A stretch of 64,000 bases of DNA from the NCBI GenBank assembly GCA_963693085.1, contig OY856411.1, forward strand, positions 1,344,643,550 to 1,344,707,549, in the 5' to 3' direction. Below the pieces are notes generated by a model that searched no databases, was not told where the DNA came from, and saw only the letters and a list, made by a program, of their open reading frames with translations. Position numbers and translations under genes: made by a program. This DNA is from Alisma plantago-aquatica. Taxonomy: Eukaryota; Streptophyta; Magnoliopsida; Alismatales; Alismataceae. Numbering within the stretch: position 1 is the first letter of the stretch; each line of letters begins with the position of its first letter. Shown here in pieces: positions 32,001 to 36,626 of the stretch.

Positions 32001-33501
32001 CTAAGATTTCCCGGTAGGTGGGCCGCCAACACTTAAGAGGGCGCTTAAGCAACAAAACGGGTGTTTTAAATATGTCGAGGCACTTAAAAAGTACTAAAAT
32101 GATAAGTAACTATAAAGAAATAGAGTTCTAAAATTTTCAATCTAAAAAAACTTGAAATACACACCATTAAGTATAACATTATTGGTGCATATGCTAGCCT
32201 TAGATATCTTCAATCAAAACTCACCCAACCAGATAAAAGAAACTGAAATATATGAGCTACAATTATATTATATCAAACAAAATACTTGCAGTTTAAAATC
32301 TACACTTCTTATATAAATAAATTATGAATTCCCTTTGTGCTCCTCCACCAATCAAACGAGCCCTTGACTATGCGAAAGACTTGATCCGTAAGCATATCAT
32401 AGTTCAGTAATCTCAGTTATAAGTTGCCTCGATTGTATCTTATCATGTTTTAGTAATCTTTAAGTATATTCCGATCATTACATCCTTTAAACGTTAGTAT
32501 ATCTACTAATGTCGATTTTATGGAAACCAATACAAAAAAGATCACAGAGTGGCTGAACAATTGCATACCTCAGCAATAAGAATCCTCCTAAATGCATTAG
32601 CAATAGAAGCATCAATACCGATCATATCAAACTCCACTTCGTCGTCTGTCAGGCGTTTAACTTCAATCTTAAAATTGCTGCAAAATTGATCCAGTCGTAA
32701 GCTATTATCAACCCCCATTGACGCAAAAGCACCAGAGTACTGAATACCCTCTGTCTTTAAACACCAAAAAGACATGGTATTAGCATACAAAAAATACTAA
32801 ACAAACAGACATTCAACAAAAATGCTGTCAATCAGGATGAAAGATGCCAGTAAATTTAAAGATATAATTTAACTAAAAATGGAAGTAAAATTCGTGAGAT
32901 ATGAATCAAAAATAAAAAAAATTGCGGTAGGGATGAAACAGAGAAAGTTGGGACTGTAGCTCTAAGAGCACTCAAAATATGTGAACACCATAAACTGACT
33001 TTAGAACGATCTGAAAATCGACAGAACAGTCTTCTACAGTTGTGCAAGATCATTTCTTACCATATCATGGCATGCCAATGGACAAATAGATGCAACGGCA
33101 TTAGTGTAAATCAATATTAAGAACTACTATCGCGAATAATAAACAGTTACACATCTCTACTATGCCGGTAAAATTCAAGCTTCAAAACCTGCTACCCGAA
33201 TCCAAAACCACGTTACTGTTGTCTACAAACTATTCCAGCAGAGATGAGCACACCACAAATCAGCAAAAACAAGTAACCCAAACAGGTATTATGTTTTGTA
33301 ACCCGAAGCTAAAACCCTTCCCAACAGGAAGAACAAGCAAAATTGTAGAAGACTCATTACATGAGTAGGCGCGTCTAGGCCGCATAGGACGCGCGACCGT
33401 TGTGTGGCGATGTGGGGAGGAAGTTGGCCCATGGGGACGTCTGGCAAGTTCATGAAGGACCACCCCGGTGCCTTCTCTTCTGAAGACGCGGAGGGCGCCA
33501 T
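6331..33501 (-). CDS. RPAC1: RNA polymerase I/III shared subunit RPAC1 (AC40), split gene, C-terminus missing
   Basis: This gene encodes the alpha-like (RPB3-type) assembly subunit shared by RNA polymerases I and III, which dimerises with AC19 in the nucleus. Seven minus-strand exons join in phase with GT donors and AG acceptors. CDS lengths are 141, 186, 130, 82, 188, 96 and 94 nt. Family-typical stretches are [18 protein letters not shown] in exon 2, PSMAIEKV and [17 protein letters not shown] in exon 3, LKWLPNGSG and [15 protein letters not shown] in exon 5, [17 protein letters not shown] in exon 6 and [10 protein letters not shown] in exon 7. About 306 codons are visible against roughly 370 in plant homologues. 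The missing part, with the cysteine motif after DIEDIGK, must lie left of base 1 or be lost. Introns 1, 3, 4 and 6 measure 606, 94, 95 and 101 bp. Introns 2 and 5 measure 13,203 and 12,155 bp, and intron 7 exceeds 6.3 kb. Exon 4 contains a +1 homopolymer discrepancy, so it could be a pseudogene or a sequencing error. The family call is confident; functionality is not established. Confidence 0.93.
6526..6621 (-). CDS. RPAC1: RPAC1 exon 6
   Basis: This exon has 32 codons, phase 0, acceptor TTGTAG and donor GTGCGC. It reads [20 protein letters not shown] then [12 protein letters not shown]. The block HAVKGxGxxHAKWSPVxTxxYRxLPE is the standard RPAC1/RPB3-like core. The following intron is only 101 bp. 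Confidence 0.94.
6622..8129. other. RPAC1 intron 5, left part, no recognised features
   Basis: AT-rich intron sequence. Open frames here are short and AT-driven, with no motif I recognise. Confidence 0.5.
8130..8480 (+). repeat. Imperfect direct duplication of about 130 bp
   Basis: Segments at about 8,132-8,265 and 8,358-8,480 share blocks such as ATGATTTGATTTGAGATAC, followed by similar GATGTGTTCCGCA and CTAATT stretches. The copies are diverged, so the duplication is old. The 8,280-9,060 stretch around it is CT-rich with no recognised gene. Confidence 0.55.
9181..9554. mobile_element. Fold-back MITE, whole-length imperfect palindrome
   Basis: A perfect 14-bp terminal inverted repeat, TAGAGTCAGGCTAG at 9,181-9,194 and its complement at 9,541-9,554. 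Interior arms also pair, for example AGCTCATTTGGAT near 9,290 with ATCCAAACGAGCT near 9,400, and ATTGATCTTC with GAAGATCAAT. The 374 bp could fold as one long hairpin. TATA on both sides may be the target duplication. Confidence 0.72.
9570..10290 (+). repeat. A/T-rich tandem array (about 20-24 bp unit)
   Basis: Many degenerate copies of a unit close to ATAAATAAATACAAATCAGT occur in two blocks, about 9,570-9,790 and 9,895-10,275. Each block is followed by the same approximately 60-bp tail containing CCCAAATTTCAAATAAATAG and AATAGTTGATGAATAGTTGT. The whole block-plus-tail was therefore itself duplicated. Reverse-frame Tyr/Leu-rich open frames are translations of the array. Confidence 0.8.
10970..11890 (+). 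pseudogene. Degenerate gag-like fragment of an LTR retrotransposon
   Basis: Broken plus-strand frames read [25 protein letters not shown] and then [20 protein letters not shown] followed by FTRGLND. This resembles the gypsy gag pattern of a capsid helix, then E-x(3-5)-R/F and F-x-x-GL. Stops and frame changes are frequent and no pol follows. The second half is tandemly duplicated (11,255-11,890). Confidence 0.45.
11255..11890 (+). repeat. 318-bp tandem duplication
   Basis: Unit 1 at 11,255-11,572 and unit 2 at 11,573-11,890 appear identical by eye. They begin CTTACACCCTCGCAAAGTAC and end at GTCGATCTAGTG. The unit lies within the gag-like fragment. Confidence 0.85.
11891..12740. other. RPAC1 intron 5, no gene; GCTTAAGC-type motifs
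   Basis: No gene recognised. At 12,240-12,420 the sequence carries GGTTGCTTAAGCAACC (palindromic) and CCGCTTTT/CGCCTT motifs like those in the 994-bp duplicated unit at 30.9-32.0 kb, suggesting another degraded TIR element. Confidence 0.4.
12749..13900 (+). mobile_element. hAT-like non-autonomous element, copy B, with perfect 8-bp TSD
   Basis: It is bounded by CATAGAATTAAATG and TTTTGTTCCATG (TIR-like CATAGAA / TTCCATG). It is flanked by GTTTGTTG at 12,741-12,748 and again at 13,901-13,908. An 8-bp TSD with a CAnnG-type terminus is characteristic of hAT elements. Sub-terminal TTTCGAT/ATCGAAA motifs are abundant, as in hAT transposase-binding regions. There is no transposase frame. At 1,152 bp it is the longest of four related copies in the window. 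Confidence 0.85.
14002..14056. repeat. (TA)n microsatellite
   Basis: An uninterrupted TA dinucleotide run of about 55 bp. Tyr-Ile repeat peptides predicted across it are not genes. Confidence 0.97.
14208..14346 (+). repeat. Copia-3 5' LTR
   Basis: It starts TGCTAGAAAGTAGTTTC, contains CTCTTTACTATTTTTGTTTC and ends ACACTCACA directly before the PBS. It is nearly collinear with the 3' copy, with scattered substitutions. Confidence 0.92.
14347..14891 (+). other. Copia-3 PBS and leader or gag remnant
   Basis: The PBS TGGTATCAGAGC at 14,347-14,358 is followed by a C-rich stretch (CATCACCACCGTAGGGC, CCGCCGATGTCG) with no gag motif I recognise. Copy C of the hAT-like family cuts it at 14,892. Confidence 0.6.
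14892..15884 (+). mobile_element. hAT-like non-autonomous element, copy C, inside copia-3
   Basis: It begins CATAGAATTAAATGTCTG and ends AAAATTTTGTTTCATG. The first 500 bp parallel copy B, including GTGGGGGGTCTCCCACAT, and the last 400 bp parallel copy A. The 8-bp flanks (GTCATAGC and CGTGAGAG) do not match, so the TSD has decayed or the edge is imprecise. It postdates copia-3. Confidence 0.78.
15885..17777 (+). pseudogene. pol: Copia-3 pol remnant (RT and RNase H)
   Basis: The frames shift several times. RT begins near 16,280 in the [19 protein letters not shown] region, with a stop and frame changes by 16,680. It continues with [14 protein letters not shown] and the catalytic YVDD in [10 protein letters not shown] (about 16,830-16,860), then [12 protein letters not shown]. 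RNase H follows with [65 protein letters not shown] and [11 protein letters not shown]. The last frame ends at a stop just before the purine tract. At 15,885-16,280 the reading is too broken to assign. Confidence 0.85.
17785..17919 (+). repeat. Copia-3 3' LTR
   Basis: It starts TGTTAAAAAATAGTTTCC after GAAGGGGTG and ends ACACTCACA, followed by the TAGGT target duplication. Confidence 0.92.
17925..18776. other. RPAC1 intron 5, right end, no recognised features
   Basis: Very AT-rich, with GTATAC/TATATA clusters continuing the sequence left of copia-3. No gene found. Confidence 0.5.
18777..18964 (-). CDS. RPAC1: RPAC1 exon 5
   Basis: The acceptor is TTTACAG and the donor GTGATA. With one base from exon 4 it gives 63 codons, from [14 protein letters not shown] through [20 protein letters not shown] to [11 protein letters not shown]. 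These are conserved AC40 blocks. The exon is followed by the 12.2-kb intron 5. Confidence 0.94.
19060..19141 (-). CDS. RPAC1: RPAC1 exon 4 with an A6 run that shifts the frame
   Basis: The exon is 82 nt, begins [18 protein letters not shown] and ends at donor GTGCCA. Up to TGT it reads cleanly as RPAC1. A run of six A on the coding strand (six T at 19,080-19,085) then puts TGA in frame. One A fewer would give a Lys-Lys-Gly-Asp-Gly-Arg-type stretch that splices in phase to exon 5 and matches homologue length. Alternatives are an internal donor at ACAT/GTAAAA, which also leaves phase 1 but shortens a loop, a true frameshift, or a homopolymer error. Confidence 0.85.
19236..19365 (-). CDS. RPAC1: RPAC1 exon 3
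   Basis: This exon continues directly from exon 2 (ending RILIAE) with [20 protein letters not shown], then [23 protein letters not shown]. The acceptor is AATCAG and the donor GTTTGT. It ends in phase 1, and the spare G pairs with AA of exon 4 to make Glu. The block AIEKV...[28 protein letters not shown] is diagnostic of RPAC1. Confidence 0.94.
19366..20008. other. RPAC1 intron 2, right next to exon 3, no recognised features
   Basis: AT-rich intron sequence. A GGGCCGCATAAGC...TTAGCCGCTTATAAG stretch at about 19,950-20,000 resembles the CCGCTTA-type motifs seen elsewhere in the window. Confidence 0.45.
20009..20446 (+). repeat. 219-bp tandem duplication at the broken 3' end of copia-2
   Basis: Unit 1 (20,009-20,227) and unit 2 (20,228-20,446) are almost identical, both starting near TTTTTAGATGGACATTTG. 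Each copy includes the end of the copia-2 RNase H coding sequence ([13 protein letters not shown] region), so the duplication occurred after the element was truncated. Confidence 0.85.
20317..20985 (-). pseudogene. Copia-2 RNase H domain
   Basis: The sequence reads [117 protein letters not shown] and THIEV-type residues, in the order normal for copia RT-RNase H. A break near 20,533-20,536 splits it. The terminal tether segment (IADxFTK) is missing. Confidence 0.85.
21060..21845 (-). pseudogene. Copia-2 reverse transcriptase
   Basis: [20 protein letters not shown] opens the domain, followed by [86 protein letters not shown] and [14 protein letters not shown]. The frame breaks just before the YVDD motif, whose remnant is in the next frame near 21,150. 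Confidence 0.86.
21846..23050 (-). pseudogene. Copia-2 integrase region
   Basis: GAG-pre-integrase at 22,829-23,050 reads [20 protein letters not shown] and [17 protein letters not shown]. The catalytic core at 22,326-22,760 has [34 protein letters not shown] and [20 protein letters not shown], with the second D and E visible. The C-terminal part at 21,846-22,227 has [20 protein letters not shown]. Three frames are used, so it is inactive. Confidence 0.86.
23051..23320 (-). pseudogene. Copia-2 protease region
   Basis: A fragment reading [12 protein letters not shown] at about 23,285-23,320 carries the DSGA aspartic-protease motif. It sits between gag and GAG-pre-integrase. The frame downstream is broken. 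Confidence 0.75.
23321..24330 (-). pseudogene. gag: Copia-2 gag
   Basis: It starts [20 protein letters not shown], followed by [75 protein letters not shown] and the CCHC knuckle [14 protein letters not shown]. Frame changes occur near 24,020 and 23,730. Where copia-1 has two amber codons, this copy has Gln. Confidence 0.85.
24331..24925 (-). other. Copia-2 leader, G-rich on the plus strand
   Basis: GGAGGGGCGGCGG-type repeats at 24,640-24,890 parallel the leader of copia-1. Pro/Ser-rich reverse frames here are low complexity and not called as genes. Confidence 0.6.
24926..24941 (-). other. Copia-2 primer-binding site
   Basis: Minus-strand TGGTATCAAGAACAGG, as in copia-1 with one change; tRNA-Met type. 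Confidence 0.75.
24942..25090 (-). repeat. Copia-2 5' LTR (outer edge approximate)
   Basis: Shares GCAATATGGGACTA and flanking blocks with the copia-1 LTR segment. With no second LTR the outer edge is uncertain. Confidence 0.5.
25091..25900. other. RPAC1 intron 2, no recognised features
   Basis: AT-rich intron sequence with no gene or clear repeat. Confidence 0.5.
25901..26140 (+). repeat. 120-bp tandem duplication
   Basis: Units at 25,901-26,020 and 26,021-26,140 begin TCCCAAGGCATATCAATATT and differ at only a few bases. Confidence 0.9.
26170..26347 (+). repeat. Direct repeat X, left copy, abutting element R
   Basis: About 160 bp (from AACTAATTGCATTAATACAA to GGTTTCATGATGGTTC) matches 29,635-29,790 on the far side of element R, at roughly 80% by eye. 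The repeat lies outside the LTRs and is far too long to be a TSD. Confidence 0.7.
26348..26512 (-). repeat. Element R 3' LTR
   Basis: Contains TATTTGATAAGAGGAAT and GTATAGACTTTAGACTAAA, both also in the 28,949-29,625 copy. It is uninterrupted and defines the pre-insertion sequence for hAT-like copy D. Confidence 0.8.
26513..28171 (-). other. Element R interior, unassigned, with a local tandem repeat
   Basis: Repeated AGTCCAGAGAGTG motifs occur at 26,865-26,960. An approximately 122-bp imperfect tandem duplication spans about 27,090-27,335 (units share CAATAGTAGAAGTCCA and TCAAGAAGTGCATAAAGATC). A GC-rich stretch with CGGGGGCGCGGGCCCCCC lies at 27,476-27,503. The 27,540-28,170 part may hold more captured host sequence, but I recognise none except possible frame-shifted continuation of the HSP70-like segment near 28,100-28,150. 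Confidence 0.45.
28172..28315 (-). pseudogene. Captured fragment resembling the N-terminus of an ER HSP70-17 (HYOU1-like) chaperone
   Basis: From the minus-strand ATG at 28,315 the frame reads [20 protein letters not shown], a signal-peptide-like segment, then PAAESVV and [20 protein letters not shown] before TAG. Plant HSP70-17 proteins have a signal peptide followed by SxDLGSEWxKVAVVNxKPGQSPI. Here the Leu of DLG has become Pro and stops intervene. QSP follows the TAG in frame, and VTEM (compare xNEM in the family) follows after a frame change. The fragment lies inside element R on the element's sense strand, which suggests transduction of a host exon. The family assignment rests on a short stretch. 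Confidence 0.6.
28316..28948 (-). other. Element R 5' interior
   Basis: Between the PBS-like site (about 28,933-28,948) and the HSP70-like ATG. Moderately GC-rich, without an open frame I recognise. It may be 5' flank or UTR of the captured gene. Confidence 0.4.
28949..29625 (-). repeat. Element R 5' LTR, interrupted by hAT-like copy D
   Basis: Starts (plus strand) TGTTATAAAGTAAAAGAAGG, breaks at about 28,967-28,974, and resumes with GTTATATTTGATAAGAGGAA at about 29,487. Removing copy D gives roughly the length of the other LTR. Confidence 0.8.
28975..29485 (+). mobile_element. hAT-like non-autonomous element, copy D, in the element R LTR
   Basis: Begins CAAGGAAGAAAATGTCCG and ends GTCGAAATTTTGAACATTG. 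Shares GATTTCGATGTCG, AATATTTCATAT and GTGGGGGGT blocks with copies B and C. The 8-bp flanks GGTTATGC and TGTTATAT agree at 5 of 8 bases. The intact LTR at 26,348 shows the empty site. Confidence 0.78.
29635..29790 (+). repeat. Direct repeat X, right copy
   Basis: Matches 26,170-26,343: AACTAGTTGTTTGCATCAAT, CTCAACCCACATAATCACTT and AAAACTCAAGAACTCAA align with the left copy. Confidence 0.7.
29791..30441. other. RPAC1 intron 2, no recognised features
   Basis: AT-rich intron sequence; no gene or clear repeat seen. Confidence 0.5.
30442..32426 (+). repeat. 994-bp near-identical tandem duplication
   Basis: Unit 1 begins at 30,442 and unit 2 at 31,436, both TAAGTACAACATTATAG. The match ends at 32,426. 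The spacing is exactly 994 bp throughout, with only about three or four substitutions by eye (for example TTAGTTAAC/TTAGTCAAC, GTCAGACC/GTCGGACC, AAACG/AAATG). Each unit contains a GC-richer segment with AAGCGG, GGGCGCTTAAGCAAC and GTGGGCCGCC motifs. Confidence 0.93.
32569..32754 (-). CDS. RPAC1: RPAC1 exon 2 (dimerisation core)
   Basis: This exon has 62 codons, phase 0 at both ends, acceptor TTTAAAG and donor GTATGC. It holds [19 protein letters not shown] and [19 protein letters not shown]. The second is the alpha-type dimerisation signature (ASxANAxRRxLxxE) conserved in RPAC1, RPB3 and archaeal subunit D. The next intron is 13.2 kb and transposon-filled. Confidence 0.95.
33361..33501 (-). 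CDS. RPAC1: RPAC1 exon 1 (start codon)
   Basis: The exon encodes 47 codons starting [10 protein letters not shown] and ending GLDAPTH. The segment [15 protein letters not shown] matches the N-terminal region of plant AC40 proteins, which have LPxHxxxQRxRV there. I chose the ATG at 33,501. In-frame sequence continues a little upstream but only through TTG codons. The exon ends CAT before donor GTAATG, in phase 0, and joins directly to exon 2 ([10 protein letters not shown]). The local base composition is GC-rich, unlike the AT-rich introns. Confidence 0.85.
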
Positions 33502-33810
33502 TCCAGCAGCTAGGCGGCGGATGACCAAACAACAGGCGGAAGTGCAGGAGAGGAAGCGGCTTTCACAGACGAGCTGAAGGCCCGCCTTGAAGGAGCCCCG
33601 GGAGCAGCAGCTGAGTTACGGCGAAATATGAGATACCTGATGGTGTTCGGCTGGGGAAAGATGGGACTTGGAAGTAGACGGCAGCCAGAAGGCTCGACAA
33701 CCGGCGGCTGTGGGTTTTTCTTTCTTTTCTATCAGGCGGCTGCAGTCATGCAGTGTAATTGGTATCCCTCCTTAAACCCCAACAGTTGCTTTTTTTTATA
33801 TAGTTAATTT
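33502..33810 (-). promoter_or_regulatory. Putative RPAC1 5' UTR and core promoter
   Basis: Upstream of the RPAC1 ATG (higher coordinates), a CTATATAAA box on the minus strand at 33,795-33,803 is a plausible TATA element about 290 bp before the start codon. The stretch between them is GC-rich (33,360-33,720), unlike the AT-rich flank. This is an inference from composition and spacing only. Confidence 0.4.
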
Positions 33811-35276
33811 TCATTGTAGGAGTTTGAGAATATTAGATATAGGTGGTAAAGAAAAGATATTTCTTACTATTTGTTTTGACATGTGGTATCACATACAATA
33901 TTAAGAAAGAAGAAAATCATCAAGATGAAAAACTAGGGCTCAAAAGGATGATAACTACTACGTCCCTGTGTAGCAACTTCACCCTTGTACCCTTGTAGAG
34001 ACCATGTTTTCCGCCTTTTCCCACTTTAGTTGCGCCACTTATCCCACTTAGCAACCACGAAAAGACAGCATGAGTGTGGTAACTAATAAGATCAATTTCT
34101 ACTGTGATATACAATCTTATCTGAATAAGTAAATCGAAGGTAAAAAATGCACACACCCTGTCTCATGACCTTTCATATATGGTGGACAATAACAATTTAT
34201 ATGTTGACAAACTAAAGAAAAAAAAATTACATTAAATCAGACACATATGTCATTTCATATGATTTTGTTTTAATACACAAGAACCCATTCGTTACAACAC
34301 TAAAAAAATATATATGGTCTCGCGTTGTTGCCTTATTATAAAAGACTTTTTTAATAATACATTAAAAGTCTGCATAAAATACCTCACAATCATTCCTATA
34401 TAGCTAGGCATATCCTGTGTGTGCATAAAAAAATTATATTACTGAGATAATAAATCTAAAATGACGCATTACGTCATCGTATATAACAGAAGAAAACGAA
34501 GAGAAAAGTTAGAGTTGTTAGGCAATTAAGTTGCAAGTAAAGTAGGGTAGAAGAAAAAATAATAAATTGAAACTTGTTTTGACTAATATTCTAAATGTAA
34601 TGTTAACGAAGAAGAACAGTAAAAACAAAAGTAATCATGATTTCTTTCCGCCATAAGAAATGTCTCCGGAAAATCTTATCGATAACAAAGTGATCAAGTC
34701 CTCCACCTCTTTTATCATTAGTTGTGCACAATTCTAACCCTAACAACTGCAAAAATTGGTGTGATGTGGTGTGGAAACCAGTGGAAGTCAGTTCCCCACT
34801 GCAACAATACAAACAAACTTACAAAAATACCTACGACCCAATTCGTAATTTAAAGAAAATGTAAAATTGTACACAACATTTTTCCATAACCTTTCATATA
34901 TACTAAAACAAGGGTCAGTAATTTTTTAAAGATGTAGATGTCAAAATTGTTGACTTGAGAGTTCTACATTGTCCATATTTTGATAATGACTTAACCATTT
35001 CATTCCTATGTATCTAATATGTTTGTTCAAGATTGATTTTAGGCTTTAGGTACATGAAAATGATAAAATTACACAAGTACTAGTTTGTTCAAGTTCAAGT
35101 CAAAAGCAATGCATGTGTGTGTTTTGGGAAATCACTCCAAATGACCTTAGATCGTTTTTGTAATCACTTGTATTGATGATATGACTAGTAAATAAGATGA
35201 GAAAAAATTAGGGACACTTAATTCCAGTGTTTGATAACTCAAATGTCAACTTAGAAAGTTTGTCACATGTTGTTTA
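33811..35276. other. Region upstream of RPAC1, no assigned gene
   Basis: AT-rich. A 69-codon minus-strand frame at 34,603-34,812 has a non-random look (ELCTTNDKRGGGLDHFVIDK) but I could not tie it to a family, and no splice-linked neighbour was found. Confidence 0.4.
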
Positions 35277-35510
35277 TCGGTCGAGTTGGAAACTCGACCG
35301 ATCTAGTGATGGATTTTCTAGAGAGACCAATCGGTCGAGTTGTACACTCACATAACTTGACTGACTCACTCACTGAGCAAAACTTATTTTATCTCATCGG
35401 TCGAGTTTCCCATAACAAACTCAACTGATAGTTTGAAAATTGGCTTTGTCTCTTAGTGGATCGATCGCGTTACCATTATTGAACTCGACTGAATGTACTG
35501 TACGAAAAGC
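35277..35510 (+). repeat. Cluster of imperfect inverted repeats ATCGGTCGAGTT / AACTCGACCGAT
   Basis: Four units spaced roughly 60-70 bp apart begin ATCGGTCGAGTT or GATCGATCGCGTT. Each is followed by a complementary AACTCGAC or AACTCAACTGAT arm. The first (35,277-35,303) is nearly perfect. Sirevirus LTRs are known to carry repeated palindromes, so this may be the U3 of the copia LTR that follows. Confidence 0.65.
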
Positions 35511-35529
35511 GTAGAAAAATGATTATAAT

Positions 35530-36416
35530 TGTTGGTGAGTTGTTTTGAGCGAGAATAGAACCATTGCAACTTAGAAAATGGCTATATTTTTCCCTTAAGT
35601 GATCCCACACTCAAGGGAACTGCCCCAGCTATAAATAGGACCCCTTGGGGTTCATTCCAAGTTTGCTCATTCATGCCATTCTAAGTCCTTGCTATAGTTG
35701 AGTGTGTTACAACTCCTTAATCCCCTTTCTCTCTCTCTCTCATTTACATAACATTTTGTGATTATGAGTGAGTTAGGCCAGTTGTAAGAGAGCTACTTCC
35801 TTGTGCTTGTAAAGCTCTCATTCCATTCCATCTTACCTACCCCTTTCCTCAAAGAAGCAAAGGTGAAGCAAGCTACTCTGAGTGAAGGTAGAGTTGTTGT
35901 TCTTCTTCTTCTTCAAGGTTGAAGAAGAGGTGGAGATCTTCTCCGGGTGAAGGAGAGGGCAAAGTTTGAAGATCCAAGAAGAGTGGGTAATTCCTTGAAG
36001 GATGAAGACTTGTGCAAGAGTAGGTAAGTCCTTGGAAGAAGGCTGAAGACTCTTTGCAAAGTGAGTAAGTCCTTGGTAAGGTTGAAAACTCTTTGTAATG
36101 GATAGGTAAGTCCTTTAGTGGGTCTTGTGTTGTAACTCTTATAGGTGAATATATAGAGAAAAGTACTTGCAAAGTCCTAGAGGTTGACCTCTTTAGGTAG
36201 TGAATTGACTCTCTCCTAGTTTGGAGAGTGGAACCACTTTAAACGATCTTGTCTAAGTGCTTGTTTCATTTTCTCTCATCCTTGCTATGCTTTTTAGTTA
36301 CGACTTCAAATTGCACTTAAGCTATTAGTTTTGATTGATATAACTAGAAGATCTAACTTATCTTGTGAGAATTTTTGAAGCTCTATTCACCCCCCTCTAG
36401 AGCCCTAGATCCAACA
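35530..36416 (+). repeat. Sirevirus-like copia 5' LTR (left edge uncertain)
   Basis: Ends GATCCAACA directly before ATTGGTATCAGAGCC, with a TATA box CTATAAATAGG near 35,630. TGTTGG at 35,530 would pair with the terminal CCAACA, giving 887 bp. The palindrome cluster further left may belong to the LTR, in which case it starts nearer 35.0 kb. The partner LTR is outside the window. Confidence 0.55.
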
Positions 36417-36418
36417 AT

Positions 36419-36431
36419 TGGTATCAGAGCC
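36419..36431 (+). other. Primer-binding site of the host copia
   Basis: TGGTATCAGAGCC, the canonical initiator tRNA-Met PBS. Confidence 0.9.
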
Positions 36432-36468
36432 AAGGATCTTCTCCAACAATCTCCCACAAGACGAGAAG

Positions 36469-36621
36469 ATGGGCGATGACCTACTTGGTTCACTCAAAAT
36501 AGAGGGAGGATTCTGCATGCATCCTCCGGTCTTCGACGACACCAATTTCCTCTATTGGAAGAGACGTATGCAGTTCTACATTCAAGGCATGAACTTTGAT
36601 ATGTGGAAGGTGATGGTCACA
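36469..36621 (+). pseudogene. gag: Host copia gag, 5' part, interrupted by Gypsy-1
   Basis: From the ATG at 36,469 the frame reads MGDDLLGSLKIEGGFCMHPP, then VFDDTNFLYWKRRMQFYIQG and MNFDMWKVM. This is the DUF4219/UBN2-type N-terminus of Sirevirus-like copia gag. The open frame is cut by the Gypsy-1 LTR at 36,627. The remainder of gag lies 14 kb away, starting at 50,672, with the frame resuming in register across the target duplication. Confidence 0.85.
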
Positions 36622-36626
36622 CTATA

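Noticed and set aside
34603..34812. Minus-strand 69-codon frame (ELCTTNDKRGGGLDHFVIDK region) as a gene or exon
   Set aside because: No family recognised and no splice-linked exon found; kept only as a note on the gap entry.
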